Shown here piece after piece: positions 38,101-51,100 of a stretch of 64,000 bases of DNA. The translations under genes and the position numbers were made by a program. This DNA comes from Steinernema hermaphroditum (taxonomy: Eukaryota; Nematoda; Chromadorea; Rhabditida; Steinernematidae). The notes under the pieces are model-generated. The model saw only the letters and a program-made list of their open reading frames with translations. It was not told the DNA's origin and did not search any database. The DNA is taken from the NCBI GenBank assembly GCA_030435675.1, contig CM059625.1, forward strand, positions 14,136,001 to 14,200,000. Reading direction: 5' to 3'. The first letter of the stretch is position 1, and each line of letters begins with the position of its first letter.

Positions 38101-40258
38101 CCCTGTAACTGCCCCTTACCTACGTGCTAAAATGCCAAACACGTAGGATGCCTTTGTTTCCTTTAAAAGTAATAGATGCACTGCGTAGTTTAAAGGAAGG
38201 TTCTCACTTTCGGTCAATCAATAAGCACCGGTGGAGTTCGTCACCTGCGTGAAGGTTGGAGCAGTTGTTCGTGAAAGTTGGCTGAAAGGGAACGGCGCAA
38301 AGGTGGGAGGCACAACCATGAGAGGCACTCTCATTAAAGCTCAGTAAAGAGAGGACACAGTGAAAGTTGAAGAACAGTCCACTGGCTAATACTTGGTGTA
38401 TTTGGTGGGCATAAATAGTCACTCTCAGACACATTTCACCGAGTTTTATTGGAAACGCCTACGCTGTGAATTAATGAATGGGCAATATCCGCAGTGACGG
38501 CTCAGATACAAACCGAAGATTCGGGAACACCTTTTACAAATTTGATTGCTATGAAGGAGATATTGCGAAATACATCAATACACTTAATTTATTGAGATTT
38601 GTCCTGTGAATGATCAGCTTGCTTTTATTGCGCCAGATCCCATCCCCACCTGAGTTGCTTGCAGCCTTTCCGCTCGACGATTTAATTTGGTGTGATAGGT
38701 CACAGGCTAATCCGTTTCCGCGACTAATGAGAACGCGCAGATGGTAGCACCTATGAATTTCACCGATGTCACATCAATAATCACTTATTTGGGAGAGCAC
38801 AGCTATTGCTTTACTACTGATTAAAGGTAGGGCGGCTTATAATTACAGGCAAAATGAGCACGTGCCTCTTGCTCCTGCAGGTCGAAAGGCATAGGGTACT
38901 GATCACATCCAGCATTTAATAACCGCGAGAGTGGATAAATTCTGTTAATTCAGAATGCTCAGCCCCGGTCCCACATGTAATTGTCACTTCATGCGCGCGC
39001 CGTTATAGTTGTAATGTTATGGCCTGCATATTGGAATAAAGCTCTCACTGCTACCGATCCATCTACCACGTTTGCACCTTCTCTCCGTACCACAGAACTT
39101 AGGAATTGGTTTGATAACGCCGTACATATCCAGGGACTAAAATAACTTTGTCTTAGCATTTGTCAACCATACCCTTCTCTTCCCCCGATGCTATTTCTGA
39201 ATCTTACGCAATCGACTACAGATGTCTTGCTTCTGAGCCTGTTCCGTGCCGGCTAACGTCAGTACTTTTGGAAATGAGCGCATATGACGTGAACGAAGAC
39301 AAGGAAAAAAGATGCTAATTGCTGAATGCGCTGATAAATCTCCGTCATTCTAACGAGGCGGAAAACATTTCCGAATTGGACATTATCCGTCTCGTCCTAT
39401 ACGTACAACTCATTATTAGGTTGCACGTCGTCTCGATAGCCGTTGCCCTTTTCTCGCAAAGTGTGCGCTTCTAGGAAATTCCAAATAAAAAGGCACCTGG
39501 TGGCCCTCATAAAAATCGTAATTGGCAAAACGAACCTTGTGTTCTGGGATGAAGAGCACATAGCTGGACGTTCTACAGTAACCGTTCTTTGAATTGGAAC
39601 ATTGTAGCGCCAGTGAGGAGGAAAATGCACAGAAGATCGCCGCTCTCGGAGCGTTTTTTCAAATTTTTGAATTCGTTCCACTACGTCGGCTACTCTGTGT
39701 GTGAGGTAGAGCGCACTTTCACTCGGACGGTCGCATTCATTTTTCGTTGCGTGACGACTATAATCTGAAGCCGCAGGTCAACTCTTTTGCCAATTAGTGA
39801 CTTAAATCCCGCGGTGTGGCTCCTTCCTCAGTAGTTTTGCAGTTCACCCTACTTTGCTACCGTTGAGTGGTGTCTTGCCACTACTGTAGACTTTACATGA
39901 GCACGAATGTCTTGTTTACCTCAATCAGCCTTTGGCCACGTTCGCGATGCGTTGTTTATGAAGGCGGTACACATCGGCATGGGTGGAGCATCAGCGTCTT
40001 TTCCATAAGGTATCGTCGTGAGGTCATCGCAAGGATGCGACTTTCTTAGCTGTTGCATTTGCGGCCAGTACATAGGCGCCCTTCGTAGATTTACTATTCT
40101 TAAGTGTGTAAAATAAATCAATGAATGTTTTTTAATGATTACCATTTGATGCTATCCACTCTTGTCTCCAAGGCGATTCGCATTGTTTTCGCTATCATTA
40201 CCTGCGTGCCAATTTTGATATTTCTGTTTGGCCGTCGTTGTAGCCACTAACACTCACC
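35103..40258. other. 5 kb gene-free region
   Basis: No gene could be supported. Frames at 36678-36911 (minus, with VEAHVIPSEDLCVSGECCG) and 37916-38146 (plus) look protein-like in places but have no homology, convincing start or splice-joined continuation. Likely the promoter region of the helicase gene and intergenic DNA. Confidence 0.4.
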
Positions 40259-41218
40259 ATGAGCGAGGACTTCTCGAGACAGATCATTCGACTGCACTAC
40301 CCTGGACTTCTGACGTATGCATTTGGCAGCATTATCCTAACAGATACGCTTTAGCACACTCTGCGTTACCGTTGACTCAGTCATCGCAAAACACCTCCAC
40401 AAGTTCAACCGACCTTTAGTCCTGATTTGCCATGGCATCGATCCATCCATGAAGATGTCGATCATCGCTTTCAACTTTTTCCAGATGAACGTCCACACGG
40501 CCCTAAACCTTCACAACATGTTGGTCTATTTGAGCTGTGGTCAAGTAGGGAGTTGTTTGTAGTAGTCCAGTAGAGTGTCAGTTATAGATTGAAGGAAAGA
40601 CTTTCGTCTTTCACAACGTGACCATTGAAAGAAACCCTCCAATTTGCTCTAGCCAAGACGGAGTGGACAGAAACATGGTTCGAGCGATTTTCGAACCTCA
40701 CTCGTCGCTTGCTCTGGCCGTTCCGAACAGTCCGATGAGCAACCTTGTCTACTGGAAGTCCAGTACCATCCTGTACGTTTATTTTCTGCAGAGAGTTCAA
40801 CGTGGTCTTATGAATTTGCAGCAACATCAACCGCGCTTTCGTCATTCGAGTCTACTACCGTATCGAAGACCCGAATCGTTGCCGAGTAGTGCTGCTGATC
40901 CACATCGAGCACAAGAAGTTCGAGGTGATTACACATTTGTGGACGACAAACTACGCCCGGAACGTCAGGCAAGATCTCGACTTTCTCAGAAAGGTTTGCT
41001 GCCGTGTGCGTTGCAGAAATGATTTTGATATCTAGAGACAAATTCGCATCTCAAATGCCGCCTTCTTGAATCACCATTTATACAACCCACAGAAAGTGAC
41101 GATTCAGTTGCGGCGCAAGTCCAGAATCGGACTCTACAAGCGCTGCTCGGACGAACACACTTCCGAAACCGTAATGATGTCCGACTTCGAGGGACCTCAT
41201 CATCCGGATGCTCTGTGA
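40259..41218 (+). CDS. Hypothetical nematode protein, 261 residues
   Basis: Five exons (40259-40314, 40355-40544, 40588-40772, 40822-40993, 41036-41218) join without a phase conflict and give 261 residues, which supports a real gene. The protein begins MSEDFSRQIIRLHYPGLL and contains KHLHKFNRPLVLICHGID, GKTFVFHNVTIERNPPIC, RVYYRIEDPNRCRVVLLIHIEH and a basic stretch QLRRKSRIGLYKRC near the C terminus. There is no signal peptide, membrane segment or motif I recognise; beta-rich alternation in the middle suggests a compact domain. Introns are 40-50 bp with standard sites. No SL-type acceptor is obvious just before the start. Confidence 0.7.
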
Positions 41219-42592
41219 TGATACACGTACAACGTCCACTTTTCCGCTAATATATTATTCTTCGTTTTGAATGTATATTTATTTACAAGAGATATGAAAG
41301 CCAAGTCACAAAAAAGCTGTTGGCAACCCGATCGGTTAATGTGCAAAAATAAAAGTACTGGATTGCCATTCGCGTAAAAATATCCTATGCTTGCCCTACC
41401 TGTGCTTGTTCCTATGCTATGCCTGCCCTATAGTAGGCTGAAACGTTTCATACGGCTACTCCATCGACCTTTTGCACGCCTTATTTCGGTAGGAACAATG
41501 GAACTTGAAAGGTTCTAAAATGAAATAGCCATTTGAGCGGTGAATGGCGGGAACATCGCGATGATCACGAGTGTGCATTGTCTTCAACATCTGTGGGAAA
41601 GACGTCTACTTCTTCTCGAGTAACATTTGAAACGGAAATCGGAAGGGAAAGTCGCGTATTCGCCCTTTTGCAGTCTGCAGAGAGGCCACTGTTCATCGTG
41701 ATAGGCGTTGAAATGTTGCATCAAGTGGACATTAGGGATATCAGAAACGGTTTCGTGACTTACGTCACCATCGACCGTCTTCCACAAGTACACCACCTTT
41801 TTAGGTTGTTTCACTTTCGCAATTACATCTCTGAACTCTTACATCCTATTAACTGCAACCCTCATGCACTCATCCATTTCGACTAGAGGCGAGTTGACAA
41901 TGCCTGCTTTTCATACAGCATATGTATACAACCCAATCATCACGGGAACCGTATGATCTTCGGGTTAAAGGTTGATCTGTGTGCGGCATGCCTGTTTGGA
42001 TGTGCGCTTTGCGTAAACAGTCGGCATGGGCCTGGAGGCGGCAAAAGCGATGATGACCCGCAGATAAAGGGCAAAAACAAGGACCTTCGTCTCACATGGT
42101 GCACAATGTTTGGGACAGAAAGTAAGTGATCAGCTGCGCCGTTTGGTCGGTATTCATGTCCAATTTGTGCAAAAAAGTAAAAAAGTGATCAATCGATTCT
42201 TCGTCGATTCCCCATGCGATTCGTTCTCTACGTTTAGGTCTGCATGCGATGTGCTTACCACGTAGGTGGCCCGCTTCTGGACATTGCATTGTTACTTGCG
42301 CTGACGTAACCCTAACAGCTTTGATATCCTCATGTGACCTGATCTCGAAATAAAGCCCCTATTGTTCCACGTCGATTTGTCATGCGATTTAAGCTCATCG
42401 GGGTGAATTAATTGGTGCGCCGCCAGCTTCACATGAGAAGTGTACTGGTCTATGTAGGTTGCATGCTATGGGACATGTAATTCGTTCTGCTCCTTTAGCT
42501 AGTTGATAGTTGTTCGTAACACTATGGGTGACAATTTGTGTCATTTTCGTGCGATTTGTGTTGCGACATTGTAGGGCTGCATTCAGAGTTCA
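41219..42592. other. Intergenic, no recognisable gene
   Basis: No supported coding sequence. The last bases carry a GCTGCATTCAG acceptor (to 42586) before the next gene. Confidence 0.45.
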
Positions 42593-43210
42593 ATGTCTAC
42601 AAAAGGCGAGGAAGCTATCACATGGTGCTACAAGGATCCCTATGGAAATGAACATGGCTCGTTCAGTTCGAAGCAAATGCACGACTGGTTCACAGCGGGC
42701 TACTTCACTCCTAGCGTTCTTGTCAAAAAGGCAGGAGAGGAAAACTTCAAGCCAATCTCGCTGTTCTGTTTAATGAACGGTTCCAAAACGCCGTTTCGAG
42801 CACCAACCCGCCATCCACATCCAAAAGCGGAGACCGTACGCTAAAGCTTGCAGACCATAGACCGAATTATCTGATTACAGGATGGCCGAATCGTTGTGAT
42901 ACAGCAAGCGATCCGACAGATGCAAGAAAATTCAGAACGAATTGAACGTGGCAACAAACTGCTGGAAAGAGAGATCGAAGAAGCGGCCGCTGTACTCTCC
43001 AGCAAGAAGGCTATGTCGAACATCGCACGGCAGGAAAAAGAGTGTGATCGTCCGAAGACAATGGCTAGTGCAAGTGTAAGAGAAAATGCAAATTAATTAC
43101 TGGTGTTCTGATTGTAGAATAAGAAGGGCAATAAGCTTGAACTGTCCGAATCCTATACGATTTCATTCCCTTCGCTCTACCGTCCGCCACCCAAGAATCC
43201 CTTCGAGTGA
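42593..43210 (+). CDS. Small GYF-domain protein
   Basis: GYF domains bind proline-rich peptides, for example in GIGYF translational repressors. Three exons (42593-42835, 42881-43075, 43118-43210) give 176 residues. Start is the first ATG after an SL-type acceptor, six bases away. Residues 10-70 are the GYF domain: WCYKDPYGNEHGSFSS, then WFTAGYFTPSVLVKK, GEENFKPIS and a PFRAP end. The usual Gly-Pro-Phe has become Gly-Ser-Phe. A coiled coil follows (QQAIRQMQENSERIERGNK), and the C terminus is PSLYRPPPKNPFE. The protein is far shorter than GIGYF1/2 and has no other known domain, so it looks like a stand-alone GYF adaptor rather than the orthologue. Confidence 0.85.
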
Positions 43211-43751
43211 TGACGCATACTTTTTTAGATATAACGTATGATATAACAACGTGGTCCCTTATCACTCCATATAAAATAAACTTCACCAGAAATGTTTATC
43301 GTCATATGGAGGTAACACGAGTTAAACAAAGCAAAATTAGTTGTCGTGGGTGGTGTGTTGTTGGATCATCTTCACATACGAACATGTCGTTTTCTTCAGA
43401 TTACGTGATCAGTGCCATCACATCACATTGGTACAAAGACTCCGTTGCCCTAATTGATGTCTATGAGAACATCCCTAATTGTGATTTAATAGTTTTTTTT
43501 TTGAAAACACTAAACGCCTGTTTTCGTCCAGCATATGCTTTTCATGCCGCGCGCACATGAGCGGATTGCGCACGTTTTTAGGTGTTTTTCACAGAACTTC
43601 ATAAAACGTAAACGCCTTGCGCTATACCGCTTAAAGGTTTAATTCAATTTACTTCTGGAGCAGTTTAGATGGTTTCAAGTATACAAGTAATCAAAACACT
43701 TAAAATGTCAACACAACCTTTCGACACAGTAAACCATCGTCCTTGTCCTTG
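43211..43751. other. Intergenic between converging genes
   Basis: 3' flank of the GYF gene and of the minus-strand RING-like gene. No coding signal. Confidence 0.45.
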
Positions 43752-44597
43752 TTAGACATCCCAGACGATCTTGAACACTCCGGGTTCTTGAGCCCAAATA
43801 CCGCGGCATAGTGGACACGAAGGAACTCCGCGGTGCCGAACGAACCACTCGCCAACACAGTTGGTGCATCCCACCGGCTGCTTGCAGCCGTTGCAGGCGA
43901 CTGGTTCCTTCGCTTCGTCGTCGTAGCAGATAACACAGCACTGTGGTGTGTGAGCTAAAAAGACATCGTAGCCTCGTTCTGCTACCGACACTTACCGGTA
44001 GTGGGTACCTGGAATCGCCTCATTTTACTCTTCCACTTTTTAATAACTATTTCGCGCTCCTCGACGGACAGAATGCGGCCAGCTGAAAGAGCGATAAGAA
44101 TAGAAATAACCTCTCGACTTTTACATTTAAACATGACTAAGTCGCTCCAGAACTCGTTGAGGGCAGCGCCACGCTGGATGCGATGATTCACTGGGAACAT
44201 CCACATGTTTCTCGTCTAAGAGATGCATATGTTATGTGATGACACAGAACTTAAAAGGAGAATGCAACAACTTACTCCCTCCACGAGGGCCTGGGCCGGT
44301 CGGTTCATTCTGCGCAGTGTGCGGAAGCGTAAGGGACGCAACGAACGCAAGCGCGATACCACGGAGCTCTGGCGAAAAGGCGTCGGATCGCGATAGCGCC
44401 GTCGAGGGTTCTCCGGCTGCGCAGGAGATCCAGCTGGTCGACCGTCGGGACCGCGCTGCTCCACGGCGTTCGAATCGTCTCCGTCGTCTAGAGTTGTTTA
44501 CGTGAAAGGCAGGCGGGAAGATCCACTAAGTATTCTTACCACTACTCAGGCGTCCGTCGGGCAATCGGCGCCAAGTTCTGCGCGTCACAGGTGCCAT
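43752..44597 (-). CDS. RING-like zinc-finger protein
   Basis: Possible E3 ubiquitin ligase. Minus-strand exons: 44540-44597, 44276-44487, one beginning at 44215, and a last one ending at 43752. The C-terminal finger reads CCVICYDD, CNGC, CTNC, CPLC, an all-cysteine arrangement without the usual RING histidine. Upstream is an Arg-rich region (RRLPDGRL; SVVSRLRSLRPLRFRTLRR) and a helix with WKSKMRRF. A 42-bp intron inside exon 3 (GTAAAAG to TTTCAG) is a multiple of three and open, so spliced and unspliced forms both read through. The Met at 44597 is a minimum start: in-frame coding-like sequence continues upstream through SLILSGSPGNELIFSIKFTQ to an acceptor near 44660, and probably to an exon near 44757-44790. 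The true 5' end is unresolved. Confidence 0.65.
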
Positions 44598-44799
44598 TTG
44601 GGTGAACTTTATGGAGAAGATGAGTTCGTTGCCCGGAGAACCGGAGAGGATCAGGCTTTCTGAAATAAACACAACTCTATCCCAACATATCCATGAGTCA
44701 TCTTTATTCTCGTTTTTTGCTAGTATTCGATTATAACCACAGAGCACAATTACGTACCTTTGGATAACTTAATGACCACACGACGCCAATGATAAACTG

Positions 44800-47700
44800 G
44801 TTAGCACGTCACTAGAACTTAGTCTAGAAGGTGGCCCGGATGCGAGCAGTCTATAGAAAGTTTACAGGAACTGAAATCGACAGCGCAGTGCATAGCTGCT
44901 GTAAATAGACTAGAACAACAGCAGCTTATCGCAGTGCAAGCATATTTATACACCATATGACATTTTCTCCAACATTTCGCAAGTTGGTTGTAAGTTGCTC
45001 GTTGTGTTAAACCCGGAACCTCTATTTTGTGCTTGGCCTTTTTCCACAACAGGAATTACTCACAATGCTTTTCGAGCGCGCTTGAAATTTAATGATCACT
45101 TTTTTAATTGCATATTTAACACGACGCAGACTTATGATTGTTATTGGGTAGGCGCCGAAAGCGAAAACAGAAGCTGGGGCTGTTATTTGTCAAGCTAAAG
45201 ATCAACTTTACTCGAAGAAGTCATGTTGCTCAATGCACGCTTATGTATCTCCGAATATCACCAAAACTCTTCAATAGCCTGACCAATTGTAGCAAGAGAT
45301 ATGCCGCGATCTACTTTAAACTCGGACTAGATGTTCCTGACTGGAACGATACACTTTCTCTTGAGCATGACTCACAATCCGCTGTCTGCCCAGCTACACG
45401 TAAATTTTATTAAATAACAAAATGCTCTGACGCTCCCCATCAAATGGCGTCATGATTAAAGTGATATACCGTATGATTCCCACGATATTGCGCAACGGTA
45501 ACCTGAACAAGAAGACAGAAGTCGGGTATTAATACATCACAACGAGCGAGGGTAATGAGCACAGTTCTATTCAGTGCTGCAGCAAGCGCCAAGAAAGACT
45601 ATCTGGACTCTTACTATGATCGATGGCACTTCATCGACGCCATTTGGATCTCTTCAAAGCGTCCGAATCTCGTTCGAAGTACACGGTGCGCGGCAGAAAG
45701 ACGGAAATTACGGGCGAAGTGCATGTGTACTTCGCCCTACGGCTTCTACAATGCTTCCCAAACTGATTGTTCTTCTACTACAGCGTGCAGCGTTCAAATA
45801 CGTACCGTTTTTGGCTTCGTCTCTTCATTTGAAACGTCTATCACCACTTGCCCGCCCAAAATAGGTGGAATCAAACTCTCACAAAGTGGGGCTTATGGAA
45901 TGTGGTCTGTTCTTACAAGTGGCTACTAAATCACTACTCTGGCACGACCAAGACTACAGCAAAAACAGCGCGGCAATTGTTGAGAAATGCCCTTCTGAAA
46001 TGTCATGTTTTCTGCACACGAACAGCGATTTCAGAGCATAGCCTAGCTGATAAAGTCACAGAAAAAGTTATGAGAAAAAGACGCTCCAGCCGCAATCATG
46101 TCGAAGTTGTCGGAGTGTGACTCACGATTCTCAGTTACTCACTCACAGCCGGATTCTAAATCTTCAGCACCACTGCTTCACAAAAAGTGACGCTACCGTC
46201 ATAGTTATTCACAGTCAGCACAGTCACCGCACCATCCAAAGAGGACGGAGTCGGAAATGCAGACGGCAACTTTATGATTTTCCATTCCGGCCAAAGTGCG
46301 ACAGTCGTTTGTTGTCAAAAGTGCATCGATGAACCATCCGCGACACACCACTATGGCCCGACTTAGTCCTCATTGCGATATTCTACCTCGCAGACTTCAT
46401 CGCATCTACGATATGCGAATGGGAAATTAGAAGTGCTTATTTAGCCCACTCTTTCGCCGGCCAACATCTCCACAATTTCTGGATCCTCTCAGCATGGCTC
46501 TAAGTTGTTCCTAAAGGAATTTGGCTTGCCCTGCGCCTCTTGGGGAATGGCATGTTTTTGTCACGAAGGAAAGGTTCTTCGCGATTTATATTCCGGCAAC
46601 ACCTTTAATATTTTTACGTTAGTTCTCATTTTTAAACGATCATACTCCTTACTGGGCGCTCTGTTGGGCAATTGTATTGGCAAGGTGGATGTTTGGTCCT
46701 TCTTAAATTTCTCGTGATTCTAACGCTGCTTATTAAAAACTGACTTTCTGTTTGCTTGATTAGACTCCACTGCGGGCTTTATCTGAAACGCATATTTTTG
46801 GTATTCTATGTGAGGAGGATTACCGCGGATTTTGTCGATCATCTTGTTTACAGCGATGCTTCCTCTGAAATGGTGATTAAATGTATAGATGAAGTTCTGT
46901 GGCTTCATTGTTATACCGTACACATTAGAAGCACAATTTCTACCACTATTTTTAGCATAATCCACATTTATTTAGCTTCTTCTGGGGTTGACGTAATGGA
47001 GAGACCGTAGGTCACAAAGTCCACATGGGAAGTGCCATTTACCGTCAGCTAATTAGACGATTTCTGTGGAACGAGGATTGCCAATACGTGGAGAAGAGTG
47101 GTGTAAGGCTCTTTTCGTACTATAGCAAGGGGTAATTTAATGTGCTTGTACTCTTAGATCACTGTCAAAGACATTGAGGAGTCACCGCTACCTGCCTAAC
47201 ACAAGATTCAGGATGCTTGTGCCAGTTGTAAATTCGGTGTGTTTTGAATTTGTAGCGCGACTTTAGGTTGCTGCAAGCGAGTACTGACCCATCCGCCTTG
47301 GATCGGCAGCGTGATTAAATACAACCCCTGCGAGCACCGTTACAAAATTTGCCATGCAACACCCCTCGTTTCGTTCCTGATCCGCCGCTGCCGATCGCAC
47401 ATCCCTCCGATTATGATCCAGACAGGCAGCTGCCTTTCGCAATACTGCGCGAAGGAGTGGCACAACGAAAACGGAACTAACCAAGTCGCAGTCACTTTGC
47501 ATAGCAGGGCGCTATTGCACATCTTGTGCTGTCCATGTTTGAAAAGATGTGCCAAACCATCTCCGACGGGGAGGCAGCTGCGGAGGCACTTCTTACTCTC
47601 CTGTTTCCTGGCTGTGCAAAGTCATCATTACCAGGATGACAAGGAGTCGTGACAATCAGCGTGTGGATATTCATAGCAAAAACACTGATTTTTTGCCACC

Positions 47701-47817
47701 GTTTTGAAATCGTAATCCATTGTGCGTGAATTGGTACCCTACAATTTCGGGCGAGCCTACCATAGCACTCGTCGTAATCGGTATAGTTTTTGTTTCAGTA
47801 TTTAAACACCCGGAACG
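44800..47817. other. Intergenic, scattered frames only
   Basis: No gene could be built. Frames at 45555-45929 and 46340-46500 (plus) encode protein-like stretches, some hydrophobic, but shift frame and lack joining introns, so they may be decayed. An SL-type TTTGTTTCAG acceptor lies at 47791-47800, before the next gene. Confidence 0.4.
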
Positions 47818-48189
47818 ATGTCCAACAATCCCAACCCAAACGATCTTCCACCTTCTGGAGACGAGTTTGCCGACTTGATCCGCCGTCTATCGATAAACAA
47901 CGAGAACGTCTTCCGATGCTTAGCCCAAGAAAAGCTTGAGAAATCTGTTTGGTTCATGAGCTACCTTTGCGCCACCAAGGAGAAGGAGGAAGTGGACAGG
48001 AAGCTGAAGGACAGCCATGTCCTCATCCATACACTCATCGAGTACCTGCGCGACACCCGCGACGAGCTTCACACTCTCACCCGTCAGGTCGCCTCCATGC
48101 ACCTCGAGACGCGTCAGTACGAAGATGCGTTGGCCAACTCTCACCGCATCTATTCGGCTATTGCGGACGCTCTTCGCCGCAATGAATGA
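47818..48189 (+). CDS. Small single-exon coiled-coil protein
   Basis: A 123-residue single-exon frame starting at the first ATG after a TTTCAG acceptor. The N terminus is Asn/Pro-rich (MSNNPNPNDLPPSGDEF); the rest is strongly helical with heptad-like spacing (ENVFRCLAQEKLEKSVWF, RKLKDSHVLIHTLIEYL, RDELHTLTRQVASMHLE). Codon use is GC-ending and gene-like. I do not recognise the family; helical adaptor or complex subunit is plausible. No signal peptide or membrane segment. Confidence 0.7.
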   Translation: MSNNPNPNDLPPSGDEFADLIRRLSINNENVFRCLAQEKLEKSVWFMSYLCATKEKEEVDRKLKDSHVLIHTLIEYLRDTRDELHTLTRQVASMHLETRQYEDALANSHRIYSAIADALRRNE

Positions 48190-51100
48190 TTTTACTTTCA
48201 TCGATAGCTGCCATGCAGGCATTGCATAAAATCATGTGGATTATGAAAGTAAACTGTTGATATAAAGTGCACTCTCATAGGTTATGTGGTAACATGGTTT
48301 GGATTGGAAAGACAGGAAGTAGACTGATAGCTGATTTTATGATTGAGGATGTTCAAGCTGTTCATGAGAAAGCGGAGGCATCACAAAGAAATATAAAGAT
48401 ACGAAAACACATTGATACGGTACACGCGAAAATCATTCTCACCGTCGTAAATTTTATGGCAATAGTTGTGGGCTGGAATGTGATTCTCCCTCGATCTTTT
48501 ACCGATTCAACGAAAGGGAGCATATTTTCTATGTCTAGTGTCGTCTGCAATACGTCGAACTTTCTTTATTTTATGTTTGTTTTTCTCATTTGCATAAAAT
48601 AAATATACAAACAAATGGCAGCGATCCCGTTTCAATTCTCCGGATCAATGGTGTCCCTTTCATGACCATTGTCGACAGAGTTTCGTGCTACCTTCTCTTA
48701 TCCGCCATAAGCTGAAGATGACAACGTAGCACTGTAGAGTCTATTCCATAATTACACCGTTGTCGACACGCAACTCGAAGAGTTGTACAACAACAAAAGA
48801 CATTCCAAATCTTCGACATTGTTGGTGCACTGACCGCACGGCGTAACTCAATTGTCACTCGCGCCTTAAGGCACAGCTTTGTGCTGTTTAGGTACAAGTG
48901 CAAACCGTTCGATGCGACCAGCACGCAGCCATTGAGGGACTGTCGAATACGTCCGTCAATTATTCGCGTCGAAAGTGAAAGCCATGACCACGGTGGCGAT
49001 GGTCATGACAGTGCGCGAGGAAGACGCAAAGACGACCGGTGGTCAACGGCGCGCCGCCCGATGGCCCAAAGGGTTCCATGCCCGTGCCGCGGGTCGTTAG
49101 CTCCTTTTCTTCCGCCACAAACACCTGTCGTGCATGCGGGCGAAGATAATCTGCGAGCGCACCGGAAGACGATTAGCCGACGTCGTGTTGTTTTTTGCGG
49201 TCGTCTTCCAACTGCGCGCCGGTCTCCAAAAAAGAGGCAAATGCACTCACGGTCGCCGAATTGGTTAGGGTGGCTGGATTAAGAGCATCCGATTGCTCTT
49301 TTGTGCCGCGCGGAAATTCGCTCCGTTTTTGCCCGACTCCATTAGCGCAGTTTCATGTCTGTGGTTGTGGTGCTAATTTGTGTCTTTTTGTAGCGTCCTC
49401 CAGGTGTAAATTTAACGGGTTTCACGTGTTAGTCTCCCCTGTGCAGCACTGATGTAGGTGGTAGCGAAGAGAACATACTTTTGTGGGTGATCGTCTCGTT
49501 ATTTTAGGAACTTCTGCTACTTCTTACCTTTAATTTAAGGGGCGAATAGCAGAATAAACGCCTTGCCGTGCTTTTGCAGGTGATACGAATATGAGTTGGA
49601 CTTTATATTTGCCAAATCCGTCGTATAACCAGTAAAAAATTCTTTTTGGTCTCAATTGTAGTAGTCCGTGCTTTTTATGTGGGCCGGCAGCAGCAATCTA
49701 GACAGTTAGGACCACTTCCAGCTGACGTTTTGAAAGATTTGAAGATCGTCTGAATCAATTTCCCTATCCTTTGCATATTTAAATGCAGCAACACTTCAAA
49801 CCGACAGCTTTGATATCCTGTGATGAGTTATATTCAGTGCAGCGTTCCGCTCTCCTTCGAGGAGATCAAAAAATACCGTTGAACGAAAATGAAACGGTGG
49901 CAAAATGCGTGGGTAAGTGGAGCAACACTCCCTTTCTCATGAGGATAACAAAGTGCAACGGAGACGCTCGGAATTCGGGATTAAAAATTTCATTACTCTC
50001 TCCTTTCACCGTCGTCTTTGACGTGCGCGCTCCCGAGGTGACGATTCCAAATCGGCCATTTCAACTGAAATGCGATCGTCTTCCCTTTGTGTCGCGGATA
50101 TTGTCGCTGATTGTGATGCAATTAACGTTTGAAGACCCGACGGTATTGTTTCTGCCGGATATCTGGTCTTGTCGACGGTTTGGGTTTTTCCACTCAAATG
50201 CTGACCCAGATCATCTTCTTCGGCTGCCAGCGGCAGCGGTGGCCGCTCGTCACCGCAGTGGACACTGTCGTCTCTTTACTTGTTCGTGCACATGTCTTCC
50301 ACCTTTAATAAGAACCCACAACGCCGGCGCGTGACCTTTTAGTTCGGCGTTGTTCTTCTTTGTTACCATCCGCATTTTTTCCGCACTCACTTTTTTTGCG
50401 GTTTTTTAAGTGGCTGAATTTCGGGTTACGCAATTTCGGTGTACTTGTTCATGTGCAGGCATTCGGTCCTTCGTTTTCATATTACTATAGTTCCCGCTAT
50501 CCATTTAATGGAACCATTAAACACCCTCCTCTGATATTGGCCTCGGCTTCGAGGCTTTCATTAGACGCATTTATAAAGTTTTGGAAACGGAAGTACACCA
50601 CTATTTGTGATGGAACTGAATATTTATGTACATGCGAAAAGCAAATGCAAACGGTCGTGCCCGACGACTTCCTTAATATCTCGTCATGCGTGACGAAAGA
50701 TGCGCCGTTTTTGAGTGTTTTCTGTCTCTGTTTGTACGCACAGACCTTTTTGACAGTTGTCAAATTGGGTTGCGCGGTACGAACAACACCTACATTTCAA
50801 TCCCATTTACTTCTCAATCGGCCGATTGTTTGTCATCAGTTATATTTACACCTTGCGGACATCGTTCCGTGGATGGAGTCGAAAGTAAGGATAATTCGGG
50901 TACGGTTTTTAAGATCACTGACTAATAAGCTACTCATGGCGCACGTCTCCTTCTGAACGGCGCAATTTCATAGTAGCGAATGTGGTGTTCGAGTAATCAA
51001 GTCTTATGGTGTATAGCGACTACTAAATCCAGATGGTTTCAACCTTTTGGATGAGTACACTTTGCAGGTTAGTATAGTCCTTTGTCCATCAAACGACTAA

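Noticed and set aside
49783..50956. Two plus-strand open frames of 183 and 198 codons
   Set aside because: No motif, no acceptor or intron support, and phenylalanine/leucine-rich content typical of AT-rich chance frames.
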